From: Actinomycetota bacterium
Lineage (GTDB): Bacteria; Actinomycetota; Acidimicrobiia; Acidimicrobiales; Ilumatobacteraceae
Direction of reading: 5' to 3'
DNA length: 44,368 nucleotides
Assembly: GCA_017856115.1 (NCBI GenBank)
Contig: JAFMFM010000012.1
Span: 1 to 44,368 of the forward strand
Of the stretch, positions 26,513 through 34,566 are shown one piece after another (the stretch's first letter is position 1; every line of letters begins with the position of its first letter). The position numbers and the translations under genes were made by a program. Below the pieces are notes generated by a model. The model saw only the letters and a program-made list of their open reading frames with translations. It did not search any database and was not told where the DNA came from.

Positions 26513-27235
26513 GTGACTGCATCGCCACGCGCCGAACACGACGATCATCCAGACCACCGCGCACTTGCCGGCGGAAGCGTTCGCGCCGGCGTGTTCGGTG
26601 TCAGTGATGGTCTCGTCACGAACGTGTCGCTCATCATCGGGTTTGCAGCAAGCGGTGTCGACGCCAGTTACGTGCGACTCGCCGGCATCGCCTCGGCCGT
26701 GGCGGGAGCCGTCAGTATGGCGGCCGGTGAGTGGGTGTCGATCACCTCTCAAAACGATCTGGTGCGACGGGAGATTGCCCTCGAACTACGCGAATTGAAG
26801 CGCAATGCCAGTGCCGAAACCTCCGAACTCGCGGGCATGTACCGGTCCCACGGCATGTCCCCGAAGCAGGCCGAGGCCGCGGCTGCCGAGGTGATGCAAG
26901 ACCCCGAGCGTGCAGTGATGGTTCATGCACGGGAGGAATTCGGACTCGATCCCGCCCAATTGCCGAATCCGATTCGAGTTGCCGTCGTTTCCATCTTCAC
27001 CTTCCTGCTCGGCGCGATGTTGCCTGTGATTCCATGGATTGCGGGCTCTGGCGACTCGGCGCGGTGGTTCTCGATCGTCATCGGTGTGGTTGCCGCAGGC
27101 ATCCTCGGCGCAGTGATTGCCCAGCAGTCGGAGCGACCCTGGTGGACCGGAACCACTCGACAGGTGGCCATCACCGTCCTGGCCGTCGTGGTTACCTACG
27201 CAATCGGCAGCCTCGTTGGTGTGAACATCTCGTGA
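26513..27235 (+). CDS. VIT1/CCC1 family metal transporter
   Basis: A 240-residue membrane protein. The family start VRAGVFGVSDGLVTNVSLIIG is clear, followed by GAVSMAAGEWVSITSQND and a Glu-rich cytoplasmic metal-binding loop (LVRREIALELRELK to ERAVMVHAREEFGL). Three further helices end the protein (about five in total). Relatives move Fe2+ or Mn2+ out of the cytosol. The leaderless-type GTG start is 6 nt after TAGGTT. The DUF2237 gene overlaps by four bases (GTGA). Confidence 0.9.
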   Translation: MTASPRAEHDDHPDHRALAGGSVRAGVFGVSDGLVTNVSLIIGFAASGVDASYVRLAGIASAVAGAVSMAAGEWVSITSQNDLVRREIALELRELKRNASAETSELAGMYRSHGMSPKQAEAAAAEVMQDPERAVMVHAREEFGLDPAQLPNPIRVAVVSIFTFLLGAMLPVIPWIAGSGDSARWFSIVIGVVAAGILGAVIAQQSERPWWTGTTRQVAITVLAVVVTYAIGSLVGVNIS

Positions 27236-27597
27236 CCTCGCAACCCAACGTGTTGGGCGAACCAATCGAACCCTGCAGCCTCGATCCGATGACTGGTTGG
27301 TACCGCAACGGTTGCTGCGAAACCGGCGGCGACGACACCGGCGTGCACACGGTGTGCGCCATCATGACCGACGAGTTCCTCGCCTTCTCCAAATCGATGG
27401 GCAACGACTTGTCCACGCCGATGCCGCAGTACGGGTTCCCCGGGCTCAAAGCCGGTGATCAGTGGTGTTTGTGCGCATCTCGATGGCAGGAAGCCTTCGA
27501 GGCCGGCAAGGCGCCGCGCGTACGACTTCGCTCGACGCATGCCCACACGCTGGAGTTCGTGCGGCTCGACGACCTGAAACGGTTCGCGGTCGACTGA
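27232..27597 (+). CDS. DUF2237 family protein
   Basis: A 121-residue cysteine-rich protein matching DUF2237: EPCSLDPMTGWYRNGCC, HTVCAIMTDEFL, SKSMGNDLSTP, and the signature GLKAGDQWCLCASRWQEA. Function is unknown in the family; the many conserved cysteines suggest metal binding or redox chemistry. It is translationally coupled to the metal transporter gene through a GTGA overlap, which fits a metal-related role but does not prove it. Confidence 0.85.
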   Translation: MTSQPNVLGEPIEPCSLDPMTGWYRNGCCETGGDDTGVHTVCAIMTDEFLAFSKSMGNDLSTPMPQYGFPGLKAGDQWCLCASRWQEAFEAGKAPRVRLRSTHAHTLEFVRLDDLKRFAVD

Positions 27598-27642
27598 CAC
27601 TTGGCAACGCAGATTGCCCGACGACCGACGCTTGCAGCGCGA

Positions 27643-28173
27643 CTAGTGCTGGGCCCCGGTGAGGGCTCGCCAGGAATTCGGCATCGCCTTTCGAACCGCA
27701 TCCGGGGTCATGATGATGGTCGATTGTGGCACCATGTCCACGATCGTGCGTGCCTCCACGTAGTGGTGCACCACGTTGGCGACACCAGCGAACAATCGCG
27801 TGCGCGCTGACACCAAATCCGCCGGAGGCGTGTCGAGGAAGTACCCCCACATCGTGAGCGCAATGTCGAGATCATGCACGACCGGTGCGCGCCCGAAGTG
27901 CGATGCGCGACGCAGTGCGATACCGATGCAGCCCTGGATCGCGTCGTCGATGCTCTCTCCCGTGGTCACCTTGATGCGCGAACGCATACGTTCGGCCAGG
28001 ACGAACACGTACCCCTGATCCGGCCCCGGGTGGCCGAGGCGCTCGGCTCGCGGCTGACGACCGGTAATCGACGCCTTGCGAGTGTTGCTCCATGCGCCCG
28101 GAACGAAGTCAGGCGAGGCGTAGGCGCGGGGTCGATCGGTGGGGTCGATGGGTGTGTGTTTCGGGGCGGCCAC
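27643..28173 (-). CDS. Conserved hypothetical protein
   Basis: A 176-residue soluble protein that I do not recognise. It has a Pro/Arg-rich N-terminus and a helical body with segments such as GYVFVLAERMRSRIKV, DAIQGCIGIALRRASHFGRAPVVHDLDIALTMWGYF and ANVVHHYVEARTIVDMVP. No catalytic motif is obvious. Leaderless start: TAGCGT 8 nt before the GTG. It lies just downstream of the CarH-like regulator gene in the same direction but has its own promoter. Confidence 0.65.
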   Translation of the reverse strand: MAAPKHTPIDPTDRPRAYASPDFVPGAWSNTRKASITGRQPRAERLGHPGPDQGYVFVLAERMRSRIKVTTGESIDDAIQGCIGIALRRASHFGRAPVVHDLDIALTMWGYFLDTPPADLVSARTRLFAGVANVVHHYVEARTIVDMVPQSTIIMTPDAVRKAMPNSWRALTGAQH

Positions 28174-28193
28174 GGCGAACGACGCTAGTCATC

Positions 28194-29021
28194 TCACGCA
28201 GACAGCAGCGCAATGAGCGCACGAGGATCCGGTGCCCAGACATCGGCGCCCAAACCTTTGGCGGTTTCCTCTGATTCCACGCCGGAACCGCCGAGAAACA
28301 CCGCCACCCCTTCGGGAAGCACCTTTCGCAGTTCGCGAATCACCTCGCCTGCCGCCGGTAGGGAGTCGCTGAGCGTTACGCCGATGCACACCGCCTTCAA
28401 CCGATCGACACCGACCGCCGCCGTGGCGAACGACGCCGCCGGCACGTTCGTGCCGATATCGGAAACGTTCCAACCCTTGCTCCGCAGCAGGTCGGCGACC
28501 ATGGTGATGGCCAACCCGTGATGCTCGCCGCTCGGACCGCCGATCACCACCGTGCCGCGCGACGGACCACGATGCGCAAAGCGGGTACTCACCCGCGCGA
28601 GCAAGCGACCGACGATCACACTGGCACGGTGCTCCTCGTGGATGTGCAGTTTTCCTCGAGCCCATCGCTCCCCGATCGACACCATCGAAGGGGATACCAC
28701 GTCGAGATACAAACTGAACAAATCGTGACCACTCGCGAGCGCATCGTCGAGCAATTTTGCGGCCCCCGCTTCATCACCCTCCAGGAGACGCTGTTCGAGT
28801 CGTGCCGCCCAATCGGCCGCGGGTCGTGCACCACGCTTGACGGGCTTCTTCTTGGCCTCTATGAACCGATCGAGGTCCGACACGAGAACGTGCCAGGTGC
28901 CGTCACGGCGCTCTGCCGGCAACTGCCCGAGACGAACGTAGCGGTACACCGTCATGTAGTGAACGCCCAAACGTTTGGCTGCCTGATCCAACGAAACGGT
29001 TGCTTCGACGACCCTCGGCAC
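28194..29021 (-). CDS. B12-binding transcriptional regulator, CarH-like
   Basis: A 275-residue regulator. Residues 8-55 form an excisionase-type helix-turn-helix (SLDQAAKRLGVHYMTVYRYV), where classic CarH has a MerR domain. Residues 70-150 look like the B12-binding helical bundle and 155-275 the Rossmann cobalamin domain. CarH's adenosylcobalamin cap residues Trp131, Glu141 and His142 match Trp120, Glu130 and His131 with identical spacing, and GEHHGL provides a candidate lower ligand (His168). The His following Trp (His132 in CarH), which ligates cobalt after light, is Ala121 here. It could be a light- or cobalamin-sensing repressor. Leaderless start: TAGCGT 6 nt before the GTG. Confidence 0.82.
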   Translation of the reverse strand: MPRVVEATVSLDQAAKRLGVHYMTVYRYVRLGQLPAERRDGTWHVLVSDLDRFIEAKKKPVKRGARPAADWAARLEQRLLEGDEAGAAKLLDDALASGHDLFSLYLDVVSPSMVSIGERWARGKLHIHEEHRASVIVGRLLARVSTRFAHRGPSRGTVVIGGPSGEHHGLAITMVADLLRSKGWNVSDIGTNVPAASFATAAVGVDRLKAVCIGVTLSDSLPAAGEVIRELRKVLPEGVAVFLGGSGVESEETAKGLGADVWAPDPRALIALLSA

Positions 29022-29071
29022 ACCGCCACGCTACGACTGGTTGCCGTGCACGTTCATAACCCTGCACGGCG

Positions 29072-29383
29072 CTACGCGGTTGGAAGTGACGGCTCCATTC
29101 CCGGCTTCCAATACTGATACAAGTCAACGAGGATTGGCGTGAGTTGGTCGGCGTCGGCGCCCGGCACCAGGTCGACTGTCACCACGCTGGAATACACGTG
29201 TACGCGTTGCACGAGACCCGTGGCAAACAACCGCTGCGCAAGGACTCCGCCGAACGTCTCGGTTCGCTGCGGACTCTGGTCGTAGGACTCATGACCCTGG
29301 CCGGTCAGCGATCGATTCAACTCGAATCGAACGCGCCCCGGCTCGGCGGAACGCTTGAGTGTCACGGCAACAGGCTGACCCAT
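29072..29383 (-). CDS. Stand-alone Nfu/NifU N-terminal-like domain protein
   Basis: A 103-residue protein that resembles the Nfu_N domain: PGRVRFELNRSL early, then GVLAQRLFATGLVQRVHVYS and SVVTVDLVPG followed by a C-terminal helix. In Fe-S scaffold proteins this domain precedes the CxxC NifU domain, which is missing here, as are cysteines. It might bind Fe-S assembly partners; this is inference. ATG 29383 is supported by TAGCGT (29397-29392), 8 nt upstream; the frame to 29467 is therefore too long. Confidence 0.6.
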   Translation of the reverse strand: MGQPVAVTLKRSAEPGRVRFELNRSLTGQGHESYDQSPQRTETFGGVLAQRLFATGLVQRVHVYSSVVTVDLVPGADADQLTPILVDLYQYWKPGMEPSLPTA

Positions 29384-29481
29384 GCGAACGAACGCTAGTT
29401 GCTGGTGGCAACGGACGCCGAACGTACGTATCTGTTGCTCGGCTTGCAGGCCCACATCGGACACCAACTACGGTGAGCATC

Positions 29482-30735
29482 GTGGAACTGAACGAATTCA
29501 CGCAAAAAGCCACGGCCTTCCTCGATGCCACCTTGCAACGCAAGGAGCCGGCCAAGAAATTCGTCTGGGGTGAGGGCTCGGACAACGTGTCGATGTTCGA
29601 AGAGAAGTCGCGCGAAGCGGAACAGGAAATGGTGACGACCGCCAAAGAGTGGCGCACCAAGAAGTTCGATGCCGGCTTCGGCTGGATCACCGGACCAAAG
29701 GAGTACGGCGGCGCCGGCCTAACCGCCGAGCATGAACGCGCGTATGCCGCAGTGGAAGCCAACTACAAGGTGCCGAACCAGAGCATTTTTACCATCGGTC
29801 TCGGCATGGTGGCCCCGACGATCCTGGCCCACGGTTCACCGGAGGCAAAGGAAAAGTTCCTGCGCGCCATGTGGCGAGCAGACATCGTCGGCTGTCAGTT
29901 GTTCAGCGAACCCGGCGCGGGTAGCGACCTGGCGTCGCTGCAAACCAAGGCCGAACGGGATGGTGACGAGTGGGTCATCACCGGCCAAAAGGTGTGGACC
30001 TCCGGCGCGCACTACAGCGACATCGGCGAAATCATCTGCCGCACCGACCCGTCGCTTCCCAAACACAAGGGTCTCACCGGATTCCTCGTCGACATGAAGG
30101 CACCGGGAGTGGAGATTCGCCCGCTTCGGCAAATGACCGGTGGAGCAAGCTTCAACGAGGTGTTCTTCAACGAGGTTCGGGTGCCCGACTGGTACCGACT
30201 CGGTGACGTGAACAACGGCTGGGGTGTGGCCCTCACCACGCTGATGAACGAACGCGCCGCAATCGGCGCCGGCTCGGGTGGCGGCGAGGTGTCGATGATG
30301 ACCCGAATCACCCAGATGGTGCGCCACTACGGATTGGAGAACGATGCGTTGGTGCGCGACATGGTGGCCAACTTGTACATCAACTATCGCGTTGCCAACT
30401 TCAACAACAAGCGGGCGATGGACAAGATGAAGGCCGGCCAAACCCCCGGACCAGAGATGTCGATTTCCAAGATGGCACTCGTCAACAACCAGCAGTTGCT
30501 CAACGAGTTTCTCTGCCACGTGCTCGGCGCCAAGTTGCAAGCCGACACCGGCGAGTGGGGCACCTATGCGTGGCACCAGTTGGTCGTTGGCGCTCCGGGA
30601 ATGCGCATCGCCGGAGGATCCGACGAAGTGATGCGCAACATCGTTGGCGAGCGAGTGCTCGGATTGCCCAAGGAACCCGGCATCGATTCCAAATCGGCGT
30701 TCCGCGACTTGAAGGTCGGCACACAAAAGGGCTGA
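29482..30735 (+). CDS. Acyl-CoA dehydrogenase family protein
   Basis: A 417-residue FAD-dependent acyl-CoA dehydrogenase. Conserved parts are GWITGPKEYGGAGLT, QLFSEPGAGSDLASLQTKAE, ITGQKVWTSGAHYSDIG, MTGGASFNEVFFNEVRVPD and the C-terminal AGGSDEVMRNIVGERVLGLP. In that last stretch the YEGT-type Glu motif is altered to GGSDE, so the catalytic base may lie elsewhere. Typical of multi-copy actinobacterial enzymes acting on branched or steroid-derived acyl-CoAs; substrate not assignable. TACGGT at 29469-29474 ends 7 nt before this GTG; GTG 29473 is the alternative. Confidence 0.87.
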   Translation: MELNEFTQKATAFLDATLQRKEPAKKFVWGEGSDNVSMFEEKSREAEQEMVTTAKEWRTKKFDAGFGWITGPKEYGGAGLTAEHERAYAAVEANYKVPNQSIFTIGLGMVAPTILAHGSPEAKEKFLRAMWRADIVGCQLFSEPGAGSDLASLQTKAERDGDEWVITGQKVWTSGAHYSDIGEIICRTDPSLPKHKGLTGFLVDMKAPGVEIRPLRQMTGGASFNEVFFNEVRVPDWYRLGDVNNGWGVALTTLMNERAAIGAGSGGGEVSMMTRITQMVRHYGLENDALVRDMVANLYINYRVANFNNKRAMDKMKAGQTPGPEMSISKMALVNNQQLLNEFLCHVLGAKLQADTGEWGTYAWHQLVVGAPGMRIAGGSDEVMRNIVGERVLGLPKEPGIDSKSAFRDLKVGTQKG

Positions 30736-30741
30736 GCGCGA

Positions 30742-31389
30742 CTAGCGCAAACCGAGGTTCTCCATGAATGCCCAGCTGGTGCGGTGCAGCGGCGACACGC
30801 CGTGGTCGCGCAATCCTGCACGATGCTTCGGGCACGGATAGCCCTTGTTGGTGGCAAACGACCAATGCGGATGCGCTTCGGCGGCAGCACGCATCACGCG
30901 ATCACGCGACACCTTGGCCAGCACACTTGCTGCCGCAACCGAGAGCGATGCGGCATCCGCCTTCACCTTCATCATCACGTGGGGAACGTTCGGCGATACG
31001 AAATTCCAGCGTCCATCGACGATCGCGCTGTCGGGTCGAACGTCGCGTTGCGCCAACTCCTCGAACGCGCGCGAGGTAGCCAGCCGCTGTGCCGCACTCA
31101 TCCCGAGTTCGTCACACTCGCCGTTGGTCGCGCTCCCGAGGGCCCACGCAGCACATTGGTTTGCCACCGCAGCAAAGAGGTGCTCGCGCTTCTTCTCGCT
31201 GACCGACTTGGAGTCGCGTGCAACGAAGTCCGCTTCTGCAATGTCGGGCGATAACACCGCCACACACACCACCAATGGTCCGGCCCAGGAACCCTTGCCC
31301 ACTTCGTCCACGCCACACACCACACCGGAGAGCGAGCGCTCGATCTCGAGCGAGGGTCGCTGCCGGAGCCGAGTACCGCCGGCAGTCAT
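30742..31389 (-). CDS. rnhB: Ribonuclease HII
   Basis: A 215-residue type 2 RNase H, which cuts RNA or single ribonucleotides in DNA-RNA hybrids. The active site signature GVDEVGKGSWAGP carries the first Asp-Glu pair, DSKSVSEKKRE follows, VDGRW and KADAASLSVAAAS supply the remaining acids, and HPHWSFATNKGYP is the conserved late motif. The C-terminal HRTSWAF is also typical. The ATG overlaps the stop of the upstream unknown gene by four bases (31386-31389), so it is translated from the gpsA transcript. Confidence 0.95.
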   Translation of the reverse strand: MTAGGTRLRQRPSLEIERSLSGVVCGVDEVGKGSWAGPLVVCVAVLSPDIAEADFVARDSKSVSEKKREHLFAAVANQCAAWALGSATNGECDELGMSAAQRLATSRAFEELAQRDVRPDSAIVDGRWNFVSPNVPHVMMKVKADAASLSVAAASVLAKVSRDRVMRAAAEAHPHWSFATNKGYPCPKHRAGLRDHGVSPLHRTSWAFMENLGLR

Positions 31390-32600
31390 GGTGCAACCCG
31401 CAGCAATGCTTCACCCTGCGCGGCACTCGAAGAGAATCCCGGATCGACCACCGGAGCACTCAGGTGAAGTCCGGGTGGGCCGTCCACCTCCCACAGCAGC
31501 GCGGCATTTTCGCCGTGCCAGCGCAACGCCAGGGACAATCGGTGATCCGGTGTTGCCACCACGCCGTGGGCTTCCACGTTCGCACCTCGCCATGCGACGG
31601 GGATTCCGGTTGGCAGCACCCGAGCACTCGTGGGTGTGGCAACCCCGACGAATCGATGCTCGATTGCGGCAATCCGAAGCGCAACTCCAGCCTCCGAATC
31701 CACGGAGCCATCGCCACCCTCCGGATCCATGGTGCCCACGCCACGTTGCTGCCACAACCGCACCACGTCTTCCGTCGCCGTTGGTTCGACGGCGGAGGAC
31801 AACGTTCGGGCTGCCATCACCATGGCTCGCGGCGTCCACGCAGAACGCCCTGGGGACCTCATCGAGCGCCGTACCGCGTCGGCGAGCTGCGAGGTCCACT
31901 CCTGCGCACGGTCGCCCATCCGAACGCGTTCGGCAATGGTCATGATGCCCAAAATCGGGTCGGTATCCAGAATGGCATCGATTTCGGGGGCGGTCATGAG
32001 CGCGAGTTCGCATCGCGCAGCCACCAGCGACGACGCGTCGGGCACCACTCGGCTGGCACGGTCGCTCGCGAGCATCCAACCGCGCACCACCTGATCGTGT
32101 GACGGCAGTTGCGACGCGTCGATCGGCGCGGCACTGCGAAACCGGGGCAACACCAACGGCCACGCGAACGTGATGCGAGCACGATGCGACAACGGATACG
32201 CCATCACGCCGTTGGGTGTATCCACGCCGTGTACATGACTCGCACCTGCGGCCGCGGTGGTCGAGAGATGGCGAGTCGGCACGGCCACCGCCACCGGTTC
32301 GGGCGACTCGTTGGATACCTGCATAACCAGACGACCCCCGTGGTCGGCCACCACGAACATTCGTTGCACCACATCGCCGCCCGGAACCGCCACCTTGGTT
32401 TGCACCACGGGTGTGCCGTCGATGCGTTGCTGACGAACACTGGGCGACGTTCGCGGATCGTGCCACGTATCGCTCGCCGCCAACCACCACCCGCACGTCG
32501 CACCGCGCCATCCGTCCGGGTGGGCTACTCCATACGGGTCCACGACGGCGCTTCCCGCACCATGCAGCCCGATGCGTATCCCCCGTTGCACCCCGTTCAT
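31386..32600 (-). CDS. Conserved hypothetical protein (about 404 aa)
   Basis: A 404-residue protein I cannot name. The first half is beta-rich and reads like a beta-sandwich as found at the N-terminus of glycogen-debranching or GH-type proteins (DPYGVAHPDGWRG, TPVVQTKVAVPGGDVVQRMF, NESPEPVAVAVPTR). The second half is helical (DPILGIMTIAERVRMG, SAWTPRAMVMAARTL), then beta-rich again. No signal peptide and no catalytic signature stand out. It lies between gpsA (15 nt upstream) and rnhB (four-base overlap) in one transcription unit. Enzymatic function is not claimed. Confidence 0.65.
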   Translation of the reverse strand: MNGVQRGIRIGLHGAGSAVVDPYGVAHPDGWRGATCGWWLAASDTWHDPRTSPSVRQQRIDGTPVVQTKVAVPGGDVVQRMFVVADHGGRLVMQVSNESPEPVAVAVPTRHLSTTAAAGASHVHGVDTPNGVMAYPLSHRARITFAWPLVLPRFRSAAPIDASQLPSHDQVVRGWMLASDRASRVVPDASSLVAARCELALMTAPEIDAILDTDPILGIMTIAERVRMGDRAQEWTSQLADAVRRSMRSPGRSAWTPRAMVMAARTLSSAVEPTATEDVVRLWQQRGVGTMDPEGGDGSVDSEAGVALRIAAIEHRFVGVATPTSARVLPTGIPVAWRGANVEAHGVVATPDHRLSLALRWHGENAALLWEVDGPPGLHLSAPVVDPGFSSSAAQGEALLRVAP

Positions 32601-32615
32601 TCGTTCCGAGGCAAA

Positions 32616-33623
32616 CTACTCGCGCTCGGCCTTGCGCGAGCGCGTCATCAACCGCATGAGACCATCTGCGGCGCTGAGGCGACCCTCGCACACGTCGGCA
32701 ACGGCCTCGGAAATCGGCATCTCGACACCCACTTTGCGTGCGAGTGCAACGACCGTACCGGCACTCTTCACGCCCTCGGCAACCATGTGGTTCATCGAAG
32801 CGTTGATCTCGGCGATGGTCTCGCCCTTGCCGAGTCGCACACCAACCGTGGTGTTGCGGCTCTTCATCGACGAGCAGGTGGCGATGACGTCTCCCATGCC
32901 GGCAAGACCCGAAAATGTCCCCGGGTTGGCACCAAGTTGCGCCCCCAATCGACCCATCTCCACGAGTCCCCTCGTAATCAACGTTGCTCGCGAATTGTCA
33001 CCAAAACCCATGCCGTGTGCCATTCCGGCGGCAATGGCAATCACGTTCTTGACCACACCGCCGATCTCACAGCCGATCACGTCGTCGTGGGTGTACACGC
33101 GAAACAACGGGCGGCTGAACACCTCCTGTAGGCGCTGTACCACCTTCACGTCTTTGCAGGCGACGACGCTCGCCGCCGGCTGCCCGGCCGCGATCTCGCT
33201 TGCCAGATTCGGTCCCGACAAGACCGCCACTTCGTGGTTCGGTGCGAGGTCCACCAACACCTCACTCATGCGACGCCCCGTGCCACGCTCCAGACCCTTG
33301 GTCAAACTCAAGAGAACGGCGTTCGGTTCGAGGTGCAGCGTCAACGAGCGCACCGCGTCACGAAAACCCGACGATGGAACCGCCATCACCACCAACGATG
33401 CGTCGGTCACCGCATCCACCACGTCGCCCGTCACCTGGAGTTCGTCGTGCACACGATGGTCGGGGAGATAGCGAGAGTTCACACGCGTGCTCCGCAATTC
33501 ATCGACGAGTTCCTCTCGCCGAGCCCACAACACCGTGGGCGCGTTGTTGGCAACGAGTGACGCAACCGTCGTACCCCACGAGCCGGCGCCAATCACGGCG
33601 ACTCGAGCAAAGGGCATACCCAC
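32616..33623 (-). CDS. gpsA: NAD(P)H-dependent glycerol-3-phosphate dehydrogenase
   Basis: A 335-residue enzyme making sn-glycerol-3-phosphate from dihydroxyacetone phosphate for phospholipid synthesis. The Rossmann motif is VAVIGAGSWGTTVA; LSGPNLASEIA, GGVVKNVIAIAAGM with the catalytic Lys, and GDVIATCSSMKSRN are all family signatures. GTG 33623 is chosen because TACGAT (33635-33630) ends 6 nt upstream; ATG 33617 is the next possibility. It heads the gpsA-unknown-rnhB unit and is divergent from cofC. Confidence 0.94.
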   Translation of the reverse strand: MGMPFARVAVIGAGSWGTTVASLVANNAPTVLWARREELVDELRSTRVNSRYLPDHRVHDELQVTGDVVDAVTDASLVVMAVPSSGFRDAVRSLTLHLEPNAVLLSLTKGLERGTGRRMSEVLVDLAPNHEVAVLSGPNLASEIAAGQPAASVVACKDVKVVQRLQEVFSRPLFRVYTHDDVIGCEIGGVVKNVIAIAAGMAHGMGFGDNSRATLITRGLVEMGRLGAQLGANPGTFSGLAGMGDVIATCSSMKSRNTTVGVRLGKGETIAEINASMNHMVAEGVKSAGTVVALARKVGVEMPISEAVADVCEGRLSAADGLMRLMTRSRKAERE

Positions 33624-33629
33624 GACCAA

Positions 33630-33639
33630 ATCGTAGGCT
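33630..33639. promoter_or_regulatory. Overlapping divergent -10 boxes (gpsA / cofC leader)
   Basis: TACGAT (33635-33630, minus) serves gpsA and TAGGCT (33634-33639, plus) serves the cofC leader. They share one TA step, so this is a symmetric bidirectional promoter. Each lies 6-7 nt from a start codon. Confidence 0.5.
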
Positions 33640-33646
33640 CAACCCG

Positions 33647-33676
33647 ATGAGCACAGCCCACGAGGCGGTCCTTTGA
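33647..33676 (+). CDS. Nine-codon leader ORF upstream of cofC
   Basis: ATG 33647 lies exactly 7 nt after the -10 box TAGGCT, the leaderless spacing seen elsewhere in this window. It opens a 9-codon frame (MSTAHEAVL) whose TGA (33674-33676) overlaps the TTG start of cofC as TTGA. A GAGGCGG ribosome binding site for cofC lies inside it. Ribosomes probably load here without a leader, terminate and restart on the TTG. No regulatory amino-acid run is seen. Confidence 0.5.
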   Translation: MSTAHEAVL

Positions 33677-34266
33677 GCACCCCTCACGACGTCGCCGTGG
33701 TGATTCCCATCAAGTCGTTCTCGCTCGCCAAGACACGTCTCGCCGCATCACTTTCACCCGAATCGCGCAACCGGCTGGCACGCCAGTGTGCCGACGCCGT
33801 GGTGAGGGCGGCATCACCCCTTGCGGTGTACGTGGTCTGCTCCGACGACGAGGTTGCGTCGTGGGCACGAGCCCATGGCGCCTCGGTGGTAACCCCGACC
33901 GTGACCGGACTGAACGAGGCTGCCGTGGCGGGCCGCGAGGCCGCGCGGGTTGCGGGCCACGAGCGAGTCATGGTGGTGCACAGCGACCTCCCCAACGCAA
34001 AGGATTTGGCGACCCTATGTACGGTCCGTGCGGACGTGGTGGTGGTACCCGACCGGCACGGTAACGGCACCAACGTGCTCCTGGTGCCGTGCTCGGGCGG
34101 ATTCGGATTTCATTATGGCCCAGGGTCGTGTGCAGCACACATCGCAGAGGCAACCCGACTCGGGCTCACCACCCAAACGGTCCACCGTGACGATCTGGCG
34201 CTCGACCTCGACACCCCCGCCGACCTCCACGCCGCCGGACTCGGTGGGTCACACCCAGCCACGTAG
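33673..34266 (+). CDS. cofC: 2-phospho-L-lactate / phosphoenolpyruvate guanylyltransferase (F420 biosynthesis)
   Basis: A 197-residue nucleotidyltransferase of the CofC/FbiD family. Family motifs are VVIPIKSFSLAKTRLA near the N-terminus, VVHSDLPNA (metal and nucleotide site), VVVPDRHGNGTNVLLVP and FHYGPGS, plus LDLDTPADL near the end. In actinobacteria the enzyme (FbiD) activates phosphoenolpyruvate with GTP for coenzyme F420 synthesis. The start is TTG 33673, the only start-like codon in frame near the RBS; it overlaps the stop of a nine-codon leader ORF. No other F420 synthesis gene is in the window. Confidence 0.9.
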   Translation: MSTPHDVAVVIPIKSFSLAKTRLAASLSPESRNRLARQCADAVVRAASPLAVYVVCSDDEVASWARAHGASVVTPTVTGLNEAAVAGREAARVAGHERVMVVHSDLPNAKDLATLCTVRADVVVVPDRHGNGTNVLLVPCSGGFGFHYGPGSCAAHIAEATRLGLTTQTVHRDDLALDLDTPADLHAAGLGGSHPAT

Positions 34267-34341
34267 AGACGGCTGACTGTTGGCCGACGGTGGGCTGAAT
34301 GTCGGCCGACGAGCCGTTCACTCGCCCCCAAAAAGAACGAA

Positions 34342-34363
34342 CCGGGAGGCTTTCGCCTCCCGG
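34342..34363 (-). terminator. Intrinsic terminator for the HU/lysine-rich peptide unit
   Basis: A 9-bp perfect stem (34342-34350 and 34355-34363) with a TTTC loop, extended by AACGA/TCGTT with one bulge. On the minus strand a run of five T follows within 10 nt (34331-34335), so it terminates transcripts of the HU unit; cofC from the other side may also end here. Confidence 0.75.
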
Positions 34364-34411
34364 TCGTTACGTACTCCGAACCGATTCACTTCACCTAACG
34401 GTGAGAGTGAG

Positions 34412-34525
34412 TTATTTCTTCTTCTTGGCGGCCTTCTTACGACGCTTTGGGGCAGCCTTCTTTGTTGCCTTCTTGGTTGCCTTCTTCTTCGTCGCCTTCT
34501 TTGCGGCCTTGCGCTTCTTTGCCAT
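34412..34525 (-). CDS. Lysine/alanine-rich histone H1-like peptide (37 aa)
   Basis: A 37-residue peptide made almost only of Lys, Ala, Arg and Thr: MAKKRKAAKKATKKK, then repeated KKAT units, then APKRRKKAAKKKK. It looks exactly like the H1-type tail found fused to HU in many actinobacteria, but is free-standing. A strong AAAGGAG ribosome binding site lies 7 nt before the ATG, and the codons are distinct, which argues for real translation. It begins 41 nt after the stop of a tail-less HU gene and ends before a terminator. It probably binds DNA together with that HU. Confidence 0.75.
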   Translation of the reverse strand: MAKKRKAAKKATKKKATKKATKKAAPKRRKKAAKKKK

Positions 34526-34566
34526 GTTTGGCTCCTTTTATTGGTTGAGGTATTGCTTGGTTTGTA

